Source: Chitinophagales bacterium
Lineage (GTDB): Bacteria; Bacteroidota; Bacteroidia; Chitinophagales; Saprospiraceae
Reading direction: 5' to 3'
Assembly: GCA_013298955.1 (NCBI GenBank)
Contig: JAAFJT010000014.1
Span: 12,345 to 66,819, forward strand
DNA length: 54,475 bases
Made by a program: the position numbers and the translations under genes. The stretch's first letter is position 1, and each line of letters opens with the position of its first letter. Below are positions 45,019-52,834 of the stretch, in pieces. The notes beneath the pieces were generated by a model. The model worked only from the letters and a program-made list of their open reading frames with translations, did not search any database and was not told the origin of the DNA.

Positions 45019-45627
45019 ATGTCAAAATATTATTTTTTTGCATTAGTAACGGTATTTTTCGCGTGTAAAGGCAAATCAACATCCCATGCACCTTCAGCAA
45101 CGGCTGTTGCGTTTAAAGCACTCGTTTCCCCTTTCAAAAAAGTGGGCGAAACGGTCACACTTGCCTCTTTCGTGCCATCGACTTACAAAATAAAGGCTTC
45201 TGCCAAAGCGGATTTAAATCGAGATAGTATTGAAGATGTCGTTTTAGTCTTGGAGCATAAAGCATTGACTTATGCAGACCAATGTAGGCGCGTCTATATT
45301 CTGACGGGTTTGCCCAAGAGCAATGAGTATAAAATTGCGGATGCTGGTGAAAAAGTGGGTTTATGTATGGAATGCGGTGGTGCGACTGGTGGAGACCCGT
45401 TTAATGGATTGAGTGCGGGTAATGGCAAATTCACTATTGAGCAAGAAGGTGGCAGTAAGGAAAGGTGGCGTTTCGATATTACCTTTGAATATGATGCGAC
45501 AGCGCAAAAATGGTTCTTAGAAAAAGTCGTCAGTACTAAAAACAAAATGAATAAGCAAACGACCAAAACAATCGTCGATTTGGGTAAGGTTGCCTTAGCT
45601 GATTATGATGTGGATCGTGATAAATAA
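45019..45627 (+). CDS. Hypothetical lipoprotein
   Basis: 202 aa. The signal MSKYYFFALVTVFFAC ends in a Cys that fits a lipobox (VFFAC-K). A low-complexity linker is followed by a domain with KADLNRDSIEDVVLVLE, an Asp-rich calcium-loop-like motif reminiscent of FG-GAP/EF-hand-like repeats, and then YTLTG-like beta segments (RRVYILTGLPKS, WRFDITFEYDA). There are four Cys in total, two of them in LCMECGGATGG. Function unknown. Confidence 0.72.
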   Translation: MSKYYFFALVTVFFACKGKSTSHAPSATAVAFKALVSPFKKVGETVTLASFVPSTYKIKASAKADLNRDSIEDVVLVLEHKALTYADQCRRVYILTGLPKSNEYKIADAGEKVGLCMECGGATGGDPFNGLSAGNGKFTIEQEGGSKERWRFDITFEYDATAQKWFLEKVVSTKNKMNKQTTKTIVDLGKVALADYDVDRDK

Positions 45628-45800
45628 TTTGAATTAGGAATGAATGATATATCTTAGGATGTTTCATTGGATTACAAATGAGAATGGATGTGCGGATTCA
45701 AAGGATTTTTAATAGGTGTTTTTATCCAAAACCTGTAAAAAATCGTTAAATCTGTATATCCATCGCGTTCAATACTAAAACATTATTCTCAACAAATGCT

Positions 45801-46331
45801 ATGAAAAAAATTGGCTTACTCTCTGATACCCATAGTTTTTTAGATGAAAAAATATTTTACTATTTTGAGCAGGTAGATGAAATATGGCATGCGGGCGATA
45901 TTGGTTCTGAGGCGGTGGCGGACGCTTTGGAGGCATTCAAACCCTTGCGGGCGGTCTATGGCAATATCGATAATTTCAAATTAAGGCAACGTTATCCCCA
46001 AGATTTGCGCTTTGTGGTGGAAGGTCTGCCCGTTTGGATGACGCATATTGGCGGTTATCCGGGGCGTTATGAAAAACGAGTGCGTTTGGGTTTGGAAGTC
46101 GAAGCCCCAGGTTTGTTTATCTGTGGACATTCGCACATTTTAAAAATCATATCCGATAAAAAATTTGGTTTAATCCACATCAATCCGGGAGCTTGTGGCA
46201 ATTCGGGTTGGCATAAAGTGAAAACGCTGGTTCGATTTGGGATTGAAATGGGTCATTTGAAGGACGTTGAAGTTATTGAAATGGGCTTCAAATCAGGCGA
46301 TTTTGACCCAGAACCGCCCATGCCGACCTAA
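45801..46331 (+). CDS. YfcE-type metallophosphoesterase/phosphodiesterase
   Basis: 176 aa. All calcineurin-like metal motifs of the YfcE/MJ0936 group are present: LLSDTHSFLD (DxH), WHAGDIGS (GD), AVYGNIDN (GNxD), MTHIGGY (His), ICGHSHI (GHxH). These small cytosolic enzymes hydrolyse phosphodiesters in the presence of Mn; physiological substrates are not settled. Its 3' end overlaps the truncated yjbR reading frame on the other strand by 44 bases. Confidence 0.95.
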   Translation: MKKIGLLSDTHSFLDEKIFYYFEQVDEIWHAGDIGSEAVADALEAFKPLRAVYGNIDNFKLRQRYPQDLRFVVEGLPVWMTHIGGYPGRYEKRVRLGLEVEAPGLFICGHSHILKIISDKKFGLIHINPGACGNSGWHKVKTLVRFGIEMGHLKDVEVIEMGFKSGDFDPEPPMPT

Positions 46332-46566
46332 ACCATTTTATCACCAATCGGCTAATAATTGTTTTTCGGCTTTGGATAATCCTTCTCAATGTTTCGGCAT
46401 ATTCGGGCGTGCATTTGAGATTTACTTTGAAATCGGCTTCATCCAATCCTGTCAATGCAAACATTTTGTTGATTACTTTGAACACCAAAGTCACGTCATC
46501 AAACGGAAAAGATTCCGTCACGCCTTTTTTAGCAAGGCAATAGTTGCGAAAAGTTTCTATATCCAT
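46288..46566 (-). pseudogene. Truncated MmcQ/YjbR-family gene
   Basis: The ATG at 46566 starts MDIETFRNYCLAKKGVTESF, then LVFKVINKMFALTGL and VNLKCTPEYAETLRR, the N-terminal half of the YjbR/CyaY-like fold. Family members have ~115-120 residues and end with a conserved (K)xHWxT segment. Here the match stops after ~65 residues, the remaining ~27 (from IIQSRKT) are unrelated, and no frame downstream restores the missing half. The 3' end runs antisense into the phosphodiesterase gene. Either a rearrangement removed the C-terminal half or the gene is decaying. Upstream the frame stays open through the minisatellite only because that repeat has no stops. Confidence 0.7.
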
Positions 46567-46940
46567 AACACATAGTACACATAGGAGTACATAATACACA
46601 TAGTACACATAGGAGTACATAATACACATAGTACATATAGGAGTACATAGTACACATAGTACACATAGTACATATAGGAGTACATAGTACACATAGTACA
46701 TATAGGAGTACATAGTACACATAGTACATATAGGAGTACATAATACACATAGTACATATAGGAGTACATAATACACATAGTACATATAGGAGTACATAAT
46801 ACACATAGTACATATAGGAGTACATAGTACACATAGGAGTACATAGTACACATAGGAGTACATAAAACGCATAGTACACATAGAAGTACATAATACACAT
46901 AGCACCTATGTGTACTATGTACTCCTATGTGTACTATGTG
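46567..46940. repeat. ~28-bp minisatellite with inverted tail
   Basis: A tandem array of units like AGTACACAT-AGTACATAT-AGGAGTACAT (about 28 bp made of 9+9+10 sub-repeats), roughly a dozen copies with small variations. The last part (46903-46940) runs in the inverted sense, ending CCTATGTGTACTATGTG, so the array can fold back. It abuts the stop of the TrmN6 gene (46943-46945). All three minus frames happen to be open; they do not look like real proteins. Confidence 0.95.
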
Positions 46941-46942
46941 TT

Positions 46943-47689
46943 TTAAAAGATTGTATAAAAGGCACTTGTTAATTGAATGTATTCGGGCGTATAATCATTC
47001 CGTTGCCCATTTTCGAGCATCAAAATCAATTCATCTTTGACCATTTTTTGGTCTTGCCACTCGAATTGTAACAACAATCGTTCTATATTTTTGCCTGGTT
47101 TAGGACGTACTTCCGTCATCCGCGTACAAAAAAAACGATAATTGCGTGCCACTTCAATAAACCGCAATCCTTCCAACAAAGGCAAAATCAAACAAAAACG
47201 CCCCTTTTTATGCAATAATCGTTGCGTCGCATGCAGCAAATCGCCGTGTGGCAATTTCACCGTATGGCGGACATTATTTTTTTCTTGATTGCCCGAAAAC
47301 GTCCCACCCGTAAAAAAAGGCGGATTGCTGATTATAACATCATATTTGCGTTCTCCTAAAGGCTGAAAATCTTGAATAGAGTCGTGAATTACCGTCAAAC
47401 GGGCTGCAAAAGGCGAGTTTGCCATATTTTCTTTGGCTTGCAGGTACGCACTTTCGTCAATTTCAACGCCTTCCACCCGCGTCTGATACGTCTCTGTGCG
47501 TTGCGCCGCCATGATAGCGATGACTCCCGTGCCTGTGCCGACATCCAAAATCGTCTCCGCCTGTGCCACATTTGCCCAAGCCCCGAGTAACACGCCGTCT
47601 GTGCCGACTTTCATCGCGCAACGGTCTTGTTCTACCGTAAATTGTTTAAACCGAAATGGTTTTTGAATGGTTTTCTTTTCTTCAAGCAT
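46943..47689 (-). CDS. tRNA1(Val) (adenine(37)-N6)-methyltransferase (TrmN6/YfiC type)
   Basis: 248 aa from the ATG at 47689 (the frame is open to 47722). FRFKQFTVEQDRCAMKVGTD and GVLLGAWANV are the family's start. SAM motif I is ILDVGTGTGVIAIMAAQR, the acidic loop is GVEIDESA, and the catalytic motif is IISNPPFFTGG (NPPF/Y). YfiC/TrmN6 methylates A37 of tRNA1Val in E. coli; the match is to that clade by length and motif, though related RNA or protein methylases cannot be fully excluded. Confidence 0.92.
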   Translation of the reverse strand: MLEEKKTIQKPFRFKQFTVEQDRCAMKVGTDGVLLGAWANVAQAETILDVGTGTGVIAIMAAQRTETYQTRVEGVEIDESAYLQAKENMANSPFAARLTVIHDSIQDFQPLGERKYDVIISNPPFFTGGTFSGNQEKNNVRHTVKLPHGDLLHATQRLLHKKGRFCLILPLLEGLRFIEVARNYRFFCTRMTEVRPKPGKNIERLLLQFEWQDQKMVKDELILMLENGQRNDYTPEYIQLTSAFYTIF

Positions 47690-47713
47690 AAAAATATTGA
47701 ATAGTGAACGAAA

Positions 47714-47753
47714 CCTTAACAAAAAATCCCTTCCAAAGTTAAGGAAAGGGATT
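47714..47753 (-). promoter_or_regulatory. Two interleaved stems between LysM gene and TrmN6
   Basis: CCTTAAC (47714-47720) can pair with GTTAAGG (47738-47744), and AATCCCTT (47725-47732) with AAGGGATT (47746-47753). The two pairings cross, so they are either mutually exclusive or form a pseudoknot. The site is 25 bases upstream of the trmN6 start and 50 after the LysM gene stop. Confidence 0.5.
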
Positions 47754-47802
47754 CAAAAACGCAATTATTTTTACTTTATTTTTGAATAAAACACAAAATG
47801 GT

Positions 47803-49422
47803 TTATTCTAAAAATAGTTTTTGTTTGGGAACAACCAAATCGGTATTCGCCATCCGGTTGTATTCGCGCAATTTTTCGACGCTCAAACCATGTTTTTTAG
47901 AGATGCTATATAACGTCTCGCCGTCTTTGGCAACATGGCATTTTTTACCTTGAATCATTACAACACTTTCTTCGATTCCTTTGGAAATCAATCGTTTAGA
48001 ATGATTAGAATAAGGAGTCGTCACTTTTTCAGGCGCAGCAGCAGGTTTGTCATCTTCACAAACACATTCCGCAATTTTAAGCACTTGACCTGTACGCGCC
48101 GTTTCGTCTGCGGTCATTCCATTCAAACGGCGAAATTTAGCTTCCGTGACTTTATATTTTTTTGCCATAGATGCAATCGTTTCACCTTTTTGCACAATAT
48201 GTAAACCACTGTCTTTCTCGCGTTTTACAAATAAAGGAATTTGTGCATCCGCCCCGCCTTTTGCCAAAATCGCTCTTGCTTTGGTTTCTTCTGATTTTGA
48301 ACTTTGCGTCATCGTCTCACCACCTTTATTTTTCAAACGGCTTGCAGCAGCCTTTTTTTGTTTCATTTTTGCTTCGTAATCGTCTGGAATCGCTACCGCT
48401 TTGCCGGGGTCGATTTCATAAAAACCGCCTTTCATATTCAACGCTTCTGTCGGATTTACTTTAGGCGGCGTTTTCACCATCAATTGACTACCTGGCAAAA
48501 TATCATCCGAAACTAAATTATTCCAAGCCCGCAATTGACCCAAACTAATTCCAAATGAACGACTTACAGAATATAAATTATCACCAGCTTTGATTTCATA
48601 CAAACCTTGTTCATTCGCTTGACGCGATTTTACTTTGGGTGAACTCGTTTCAGTAGCAGCCGCATTGGTTTGTTTGGTTGTTTCTGCAACGGTTTCGGGT
48701 GCATCCTGCAAGATAATGATAGGCAATTTATCATCTACACTTGCAAAATAATCTTCAAGCGATTTGCCATTCACCGTTTTCAAATCAATTTGTCGCTCCA
48801 CTCCATTTTCAGGAATCGTTTCTGACACAATGCCGATATGTGGCGCGTACCGAAATGTGCGACTGATAACGCTCGCCCCACCTTGAAGCGGCTCCACTCG
48901 AAAATGATACACCATTTTATTATGAAGCGTTTCCGTTCCAACAAAATAAACTTGGGAACGGCTGTCTTGCGCCGCCAAATTTTCATAAGGCGTTAATAAA
49001 TCCGATGCAAACGTATATTGATCGCCTACATAGGATAATAAATTCTCACCTGTCACCACATAAGAAATAGAGCCAACCCGATACAAACGCGTTCCAGTCG
49101 GCGTATTAATCACGATGTAAGCGTTTTTTTGCGCATCATTGACCGCATTCATGGCTTCTTCGTCCAAAAACGCGTCTTTGCAAGGAATCGGTTGCACCGA
49201 TTTCATCGGTTTCAAGGGATTATCAAACCCAACTTGAAAAAAATACTTTTCCGTTGCACTCTTATTCAAGCGAAACGTAATATAATTTTTGCCTTCCGCG
49301 CCGTCTTCCAAGCGATATTCCAATTTATCCATGCAAGACGGGTCATATTGGATGTAATACTGAGCTGCCGCCGTGTGCAAAACGCAAAAAAACGAGATTG
49401 CCAATAAGGTAATTTTCCTCAT
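47803..49422 (-). CDS. Exported protein with three LysM domains
   Basis: 539 aa. Signal peptide (ITLLAISFFCVLHTAAAQ). The first ~250 residues are a beta-rich domain of unknown family. Three LysM motifs follow at ~273-317 (LYEIKAGDNLYSVSRSFG), ~407-450 (LHIVQKGETIASMAKKYK) and ~493-539 (CHVAKDGETLYSISKKHGLS); the last ends the protein. Charged Lys-rich linkers separate them. LysM binds N-acetylglucosamine polymers, so the protein is probably anchored to peptidoglycan in the periplasm. No hydrolase domain is seen. It reads toward TrmN6 on the same strand. Confidence 0.9.
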   Translation of the reverse strand: MRKITLLAISFFCVLHTAAAQYYIQYDPSCMDKLEYRLEDGAEGKNYITFRLNKSATEKYFFQVGFDNPLKPMKSVQPIPCKDAFLDEEAMNAVNDAQKNAYIVINTPTGTRLYRVGSISYVVTGENLLSYVGDQYTFASDLLTPYENLAAQDSRSQVYFVGTETLHNKMVYHFRVEPLQGGASVISRTFRYAPHIGIVSETIPENGVERQIDLKTVNGKSLEDYFASVDDKLPIIILQDAPETVAETTKQTNAAATETSSPKVKSRQANEQGLYEIKAGDNLYSVSRSFGISLGQLRAWNNLVSDDILPGSQLMVKTPPKVNPTEALNMKGGFYEIDPGKAVAIPDDYEAKMKQKKAAASRLKNKGGETMTQSSKSEETKARAILAKGGADAQIPLFVKREKDSGLHIVQKGETIASMAKKYKVTEAKFRRLNGMTADETARTGQVLKIAECVCEDDKPAAAPEKVTTPYSNHSKRLISKGIEESVVMIQGKKCHVAKDGETLYSISKKHGLSVEKLREYNRMANTDLVVPKQKLFLE

Positions 49423-49552
49423 AAGGTTTTGATTTTGATAGCTATGTAATTCGTTATATTTTAATGGAAAATCGAAATTGCGATGTATTAAGGTACGAAA
49501 TTAGTCTTTTTCTTGAAATTAGGTTCAATGATTTTTAAGATTTTTTAAAAAA

Positions 49553-51235
49553 TTATTTTGAATCACTCCTTTCCCGCATTGCTTGTTGAAATCGCTCCAA
49601 ATCTTGTTTGGAAATATCTTTTTTCGCAATCGATTCTATGGTTAATAACGATTCCATTTCCTTTTGTTTGTCAAAAGTCAATTTGAGTAAATAGAGAAAT
49701 GTTTTATCTTTCGGGTTCATCAACATAAAAGTTTCCTCCATTCCAACAATCGTCATGGTTTGTTGCACAAGCAAAGGCATCAGTTGCGGTTGTTTTTGCA
49801 AGATTTTTATCAAACCGTCGATTGATTTTTGGCTTTGCTGAAAACGCACTTCTGTCTTGAACTTCGTTTTTAATCCTTCTTTTTGATTATTTTTCAAAAA
49901 ACCAACGATTTCATCCACATTTTTCAACCGTTCAGGCGCGAATACGACCGTTTCATAGTACGAATCATTGTGAACATCTACGACAATTTGCGCATATTGT
50001 TGTGGAATGAATGGGCAACCCATATAAAAATAACCACTCAATTGATGCGCAAAAACTTCTGCGGCTTTTTTAGTCGGCATATTTTTTCGTTGCGCGAAAT
50101 CCATTACGGCTTTTGCCAATTCATTATTAAAAGAAGAATCTTTTTGCGCCAATTGTTCCACACATTGCTCATACATTTTGCGCCAAGCAGCATCTTGAAA
50201 CGTTGTTTTTTTAATCCATGATTTTTCATAACGCTTTGTAACACAATCACATACGGGCGCATTAATTCGAGCATAAAAGGGCGATTCATCGCCATCATAT
50301 CCATATTTTTCTCCAAACGCAGGACATTGTTGAAAGGTTCGAATCAAAATATTTTTTTGCAAATCAGGGGCTTTATCTCGCGGCGCGTAGGTCATTAATT
50401 GTTTAAAATCAGGATAAAGCGGGTCAAAAACCTGTTTAGCAAAAAAATGAAACCGCGCAAAAGGACGTTGCGCAGGTTCAACCATAGCGGGTCCCGTAAA
50501 TTTTTGACATAAATCATCTGCCATTTTAGCCATCATTTCCACCTTATTTTCGGGTGCAGCTTGTTGTAAAAAAGGGGCTGCTTCTGGAACGCCTTGCAAA
50601 ACGGCGCGTTTCAACCAATAATGCGCTTTCATCCGATTTTGGGCAACACCATTGCCCGTCAAATACAGTTGCCCAACCAATAGTTGAGCCGCCGCAAAGC
50701 CACCTTTGGCTGATTTTTCACTCCAAAAAAACGCTTTTTGCAAATCTTTTACAATGCCTTCTCCTTCCATATACGCGATTGCAAGGTTGTTCATCGCCTT
50801 AATATTGCCATTTTCGGCTGCTTTTTGATACCATTCGGTTGCTTTTTGCAAATCTTGAGGCTGTTTTCCCCAACCTTGCCCATACAAAGTACCGAGATTA
50901 TATTGCGCTTTTGCGTAATCTTGTTTGGCTGCTTTTTGATACCATTTCACCGCTTCCACCGTATCTTTGGGCAAACCGCGCCCTGCCAAATAGCAATTGC
51001 CAAGATTACTTTGCGCCGCAGCGTAACCACTTTGCGCTGCTTTTTTATACCATTTGATGGATTCTACCGTATTTTGCGCGACACCATTGCCCTTTTCGTA
51101 GGCAAAAGCCAAATCATTCATAGCCTCCAAATTACCTTTCTTTGCGCCATCAAGCCATGTTTCAATCGACTGTGCAGGTAATAAAAAAGTTATATGTATT
51201 AAGAAAAATAAATATAAAAATTTTGAATAAATCAT
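49553..51235 (-). CDS. Sel1-repeat protein, exported
   Basis: 560 aa. Signal peptide (KFLYLFFLIHITFLLPAQ). Five to six Sel1-like repeats fill residues ~25-230: AMNDLAFAYEKGNGVAQNTV, AAQSNLGNCYLAGRGLPKDT, AKAQYNLGTLYGQGWGKQPQ, KAMNNLAIAYMEGEGIVKDL, AAQLLVGQLYLTGNGVAQNR. Sel1 repeats are helical protein-interaction scaffolds. The C-terminal ~330 residues, with several Cys (FQQCPAFGEKYG, APVCDCVTKRY, GCPFIPQQYA), do not match a family I know. Likely periplasmic. Confidence 0.88.
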   Translation of the reverse strand: MIYSKFLYLFFLIHITFLLPAQSIETWLDGAKKGNLEAMNDLAFAYEKGNGVAQNTVESIKWYKKAAQSGYAAAQSNLGNCYLAGRGLPKDTVEAVKWYQKAAKQDYAKAQYNLGTLYGQGWGKQPQDLQKATEWYQKAAENGNIKAMNNLAIAYMEGEGIVKDLQKAFFWSEKSAKGGFAAAQLLVGQLYLTGNGVAQNRMKAHYWLKRAVLQGVPEAAPFLQQAAPENKVEMMAKMADDLCQKFTGPAMVEPAQRPFARFHFFAKQVFDPLYPDFKQLMTYAPRDKAPDLQKNILIRTFQQCPAFGEKYGYDGDESPFYARINAPVCDCVTKRYEKSWIKKTTFQDAAWRKMYEQCVEQLAQKDSSFNNELAKAVMDFAQRKNMPTKKAAEVFAHQLSGYFYMGCPFIPQQYAQIVVDVHNDSYYETVVFAPERLKNVDEIVGFLKNNQKEGLKTKFKTEVRFQQSQKSIDGLIKILQKQPQLMPLLVQQTMTIVGMEETFMLMNPKDKTFLYLLKLTFDKQKEMESLLTIESIAKKDISKQDLERFQQAMRERSDSK

Positions 51236-51463
51236 CTATGCAGGATATAGGGTTTTATTTTTGAAATTAAAAAACAAAAATAGGCAAAAATCAACAATCT
51301 TGCATGGAAATTGGCTAAAAAGACGCAATTAAAATGGGAATTTATATCGAATTGGATTCATATGAACCCATTGTTTAAAAAAAATGTTTGGTTTGTGGCG
51401 CAACCGTGTCGTACCCTACACGTTTGGGTAAATTAAACGATATTATCAACTTTTGACCTAAAT

Positions 51464-52693
51464 ATGACTCATCAACAACCATTCGATAAAGCCGTTAGTG
51501 CAGCGCATCTTCAATTTTTGCAACTTGATTTTGAAGCAAAATTGGTTTTTTTGCGCGAATCCAACCTTGATATGCCCACTCAGAACCTTTATTTGGAATC
51601 CACTTTGACCGAAATGGCTGATTTTTACCATAATGCGCCTTGCGGATACCATGCTTTGGATGAAAATGGATTGGTCGTGCGCATGAATAATACGGAGTTG
51701 AACTGGTTAGGATTGACGCGTACCCAAGTGATTGGCAAAAAATATTTTTGGGAATTTGCCGTCCCAACAGGAATGACCCTTGAACAACATAGGACTGTTT
51801 TTGAAAATTTTAAAAAAACGGGTTCGGTCAGTGAATTGCGTTTTGATTTGAAAGCGCAAGATGACTCTTTGCGCCCTGTTTTGATTAGCGCGAAAGCGAT
51901 ATATGATGAAAGGGGACACTATAAAATGTCCCGTTCTACGGTTTTTGATGTCAGTGGACATTTTGAACGAGTGCGGGAAATGCGTCGCTTGAATGAACAA
52001 TTATATACTTTAAATCAAGATAAAGACCGATTTATCGGCATGGCTTCCCACGATTTGCAAAATCCGTTAGCGGCTATCAGCATGTGTGGCGAATTATTGG
52101 AAAAAACGGGGGCAGGATTCAATGATTTGCAACAAAAATTGGTTAAAAACATTCGGCGTTCTGCGGCGCGGATGTCTTCGTTGATTGCGGACATTTTAAA
52201 TATCAATCGAATTGAACGCGGGACGTATCAACTCGAAATCACTGAAATTGATTTAAAAACAGTGGTTTGGGATATTATCAGCCGACATGAGGTGTTTGCA
52301 ACCGCGAAACGCATTCTTTTGAGTTTGGACGCGCCCAAAGGGAATTGGAAAATAAAGACGGATAGGAGTGCAATTGCACAAATTGTTGAAAATTTGTTGT
52401 CCAATGCGATTAAATTTTCGTATTTTGACAAAAAAATAGGGGTAAAATTGACCAAAACGTTGGAAGGCATTCAAATTCGGGTGCAAGATGAAGGACAAGG
52501 TTTTCAACCCAATGAAATGAATTTGTTATATCAACGCTTTCAACGCCTTTCTGCCTTGCCGACAGCAGGCGAACCTTCAACGGGTTTAGGTTTATCAATT
52601 GTCAAAGAGATGGTTGACCTCTTGAAAGGAACGATTGAATGCGAAAGTGAATTGCAAATCGGGACGACTTTTATGGTAACTTTACCGATGTAA
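51464..52693 (+). CDS. Soluble PAS-domain sensor histidine kinase
   Basis: 409 aa with no signal peptide or membrane helix. A PAS/PAC region (residues ~50-170: FYHNAPCGYHALDENGLVVR, GLTRTQVIGKKYF, and a PAC tail with VFDVSGHFER) precedes the kinase core: H-box FIGMASHDLQNPLAAIS (phospho-His), N-box IVENLLSNAIKFS, G1 VQDEGQGF, F/G2 STGLGLSIVKEMVD. No response regulator is adjacent, so it is an orphan whose partner must be elsewhere. The signal is presumably intracellular. Confidence 0.95.
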   Translation: MTHQQPFDKAVSAAHLQFLQLDFEAKLVFLRESNLDMPTQNLYLESTLTEMADFYHNAPCGYHALDENGLVVRMNNTELNWLGLTRTQVIGKKYFWEFAVPTGMTLEQHRTVFENFKKTGSVSELRFDLKAQDDSLRPVLISAKAIYDERGHYKMSRSTVFDVSGHFERVREMRRLNEQLYTLNQDKDRFIGMASHDLQNPLAAISMCGELLEKTGAGFNDLQQKLVKNIRRSAARMSSLIADILNINRIERGTYQLEITEIDLKTVVWDIISRHEVFATAKRILLSLDAPKGNWKIKTDRSAIAQIVENLLSNAIKFSYFDKKIGVKLTKTLEGIQIRVQDEGQGFQPNEMNLLYQRFQRLSALPTAGEPSTGLGLSIVKEMVDLLKGTIECESELQIGTTFMVTLPM

Positions 52694-52719
52694 CTGATTT
52701 GTTTTTTAAAATTTTAACA

Positions 52720-52769
52720 TTATAACGCGCCAAAAGTAGTATATTTGAGGCACTTTTGGCGCGTTATAA
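52720..52769 (+). promoter_or_regulatory. 18-bp perfect palindrome enclosing a -7 element
   Basis: TTATAACGCGCCAAAAGT (52720-52737) and its exact complement (52752-52769) enclose a 14-base loop containing TATATTTG (52740-52747), a match to the TAnnTTTG promoter box. A third partial copy, CCGCCAAAAGTGCC, lies just downstream near 52780. It looks like an operator around the promoter of the DUF234 ATPase gene, or a terminator of the kinase gene that also holds a promoter. Confidence 0.6.
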
Positions 52770-52834
52770 AAATAGATAGCCCGCCAAAAGTGCCTACTTT
52801 AACCCTAATTTGGCAGCATATAAATTTTAATACT

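Noticed and set aside
46288-46566. Functional full-length YjbR with a programmed frameshift
   Set aside because: I read the other two frames after the break point and neither restores the conserved C-terminal half.
46288-46905. Long minus-strand ORFs rich in Tyr/Val/Leu/Cys repeats across the minisatellite
   Set aside because: All three minus frames are open only because the ~28-bp unit contains no stops. The peptides are pure repeat translation. Only the last ~92 codons of one frame (from 46566) resemble a real family.
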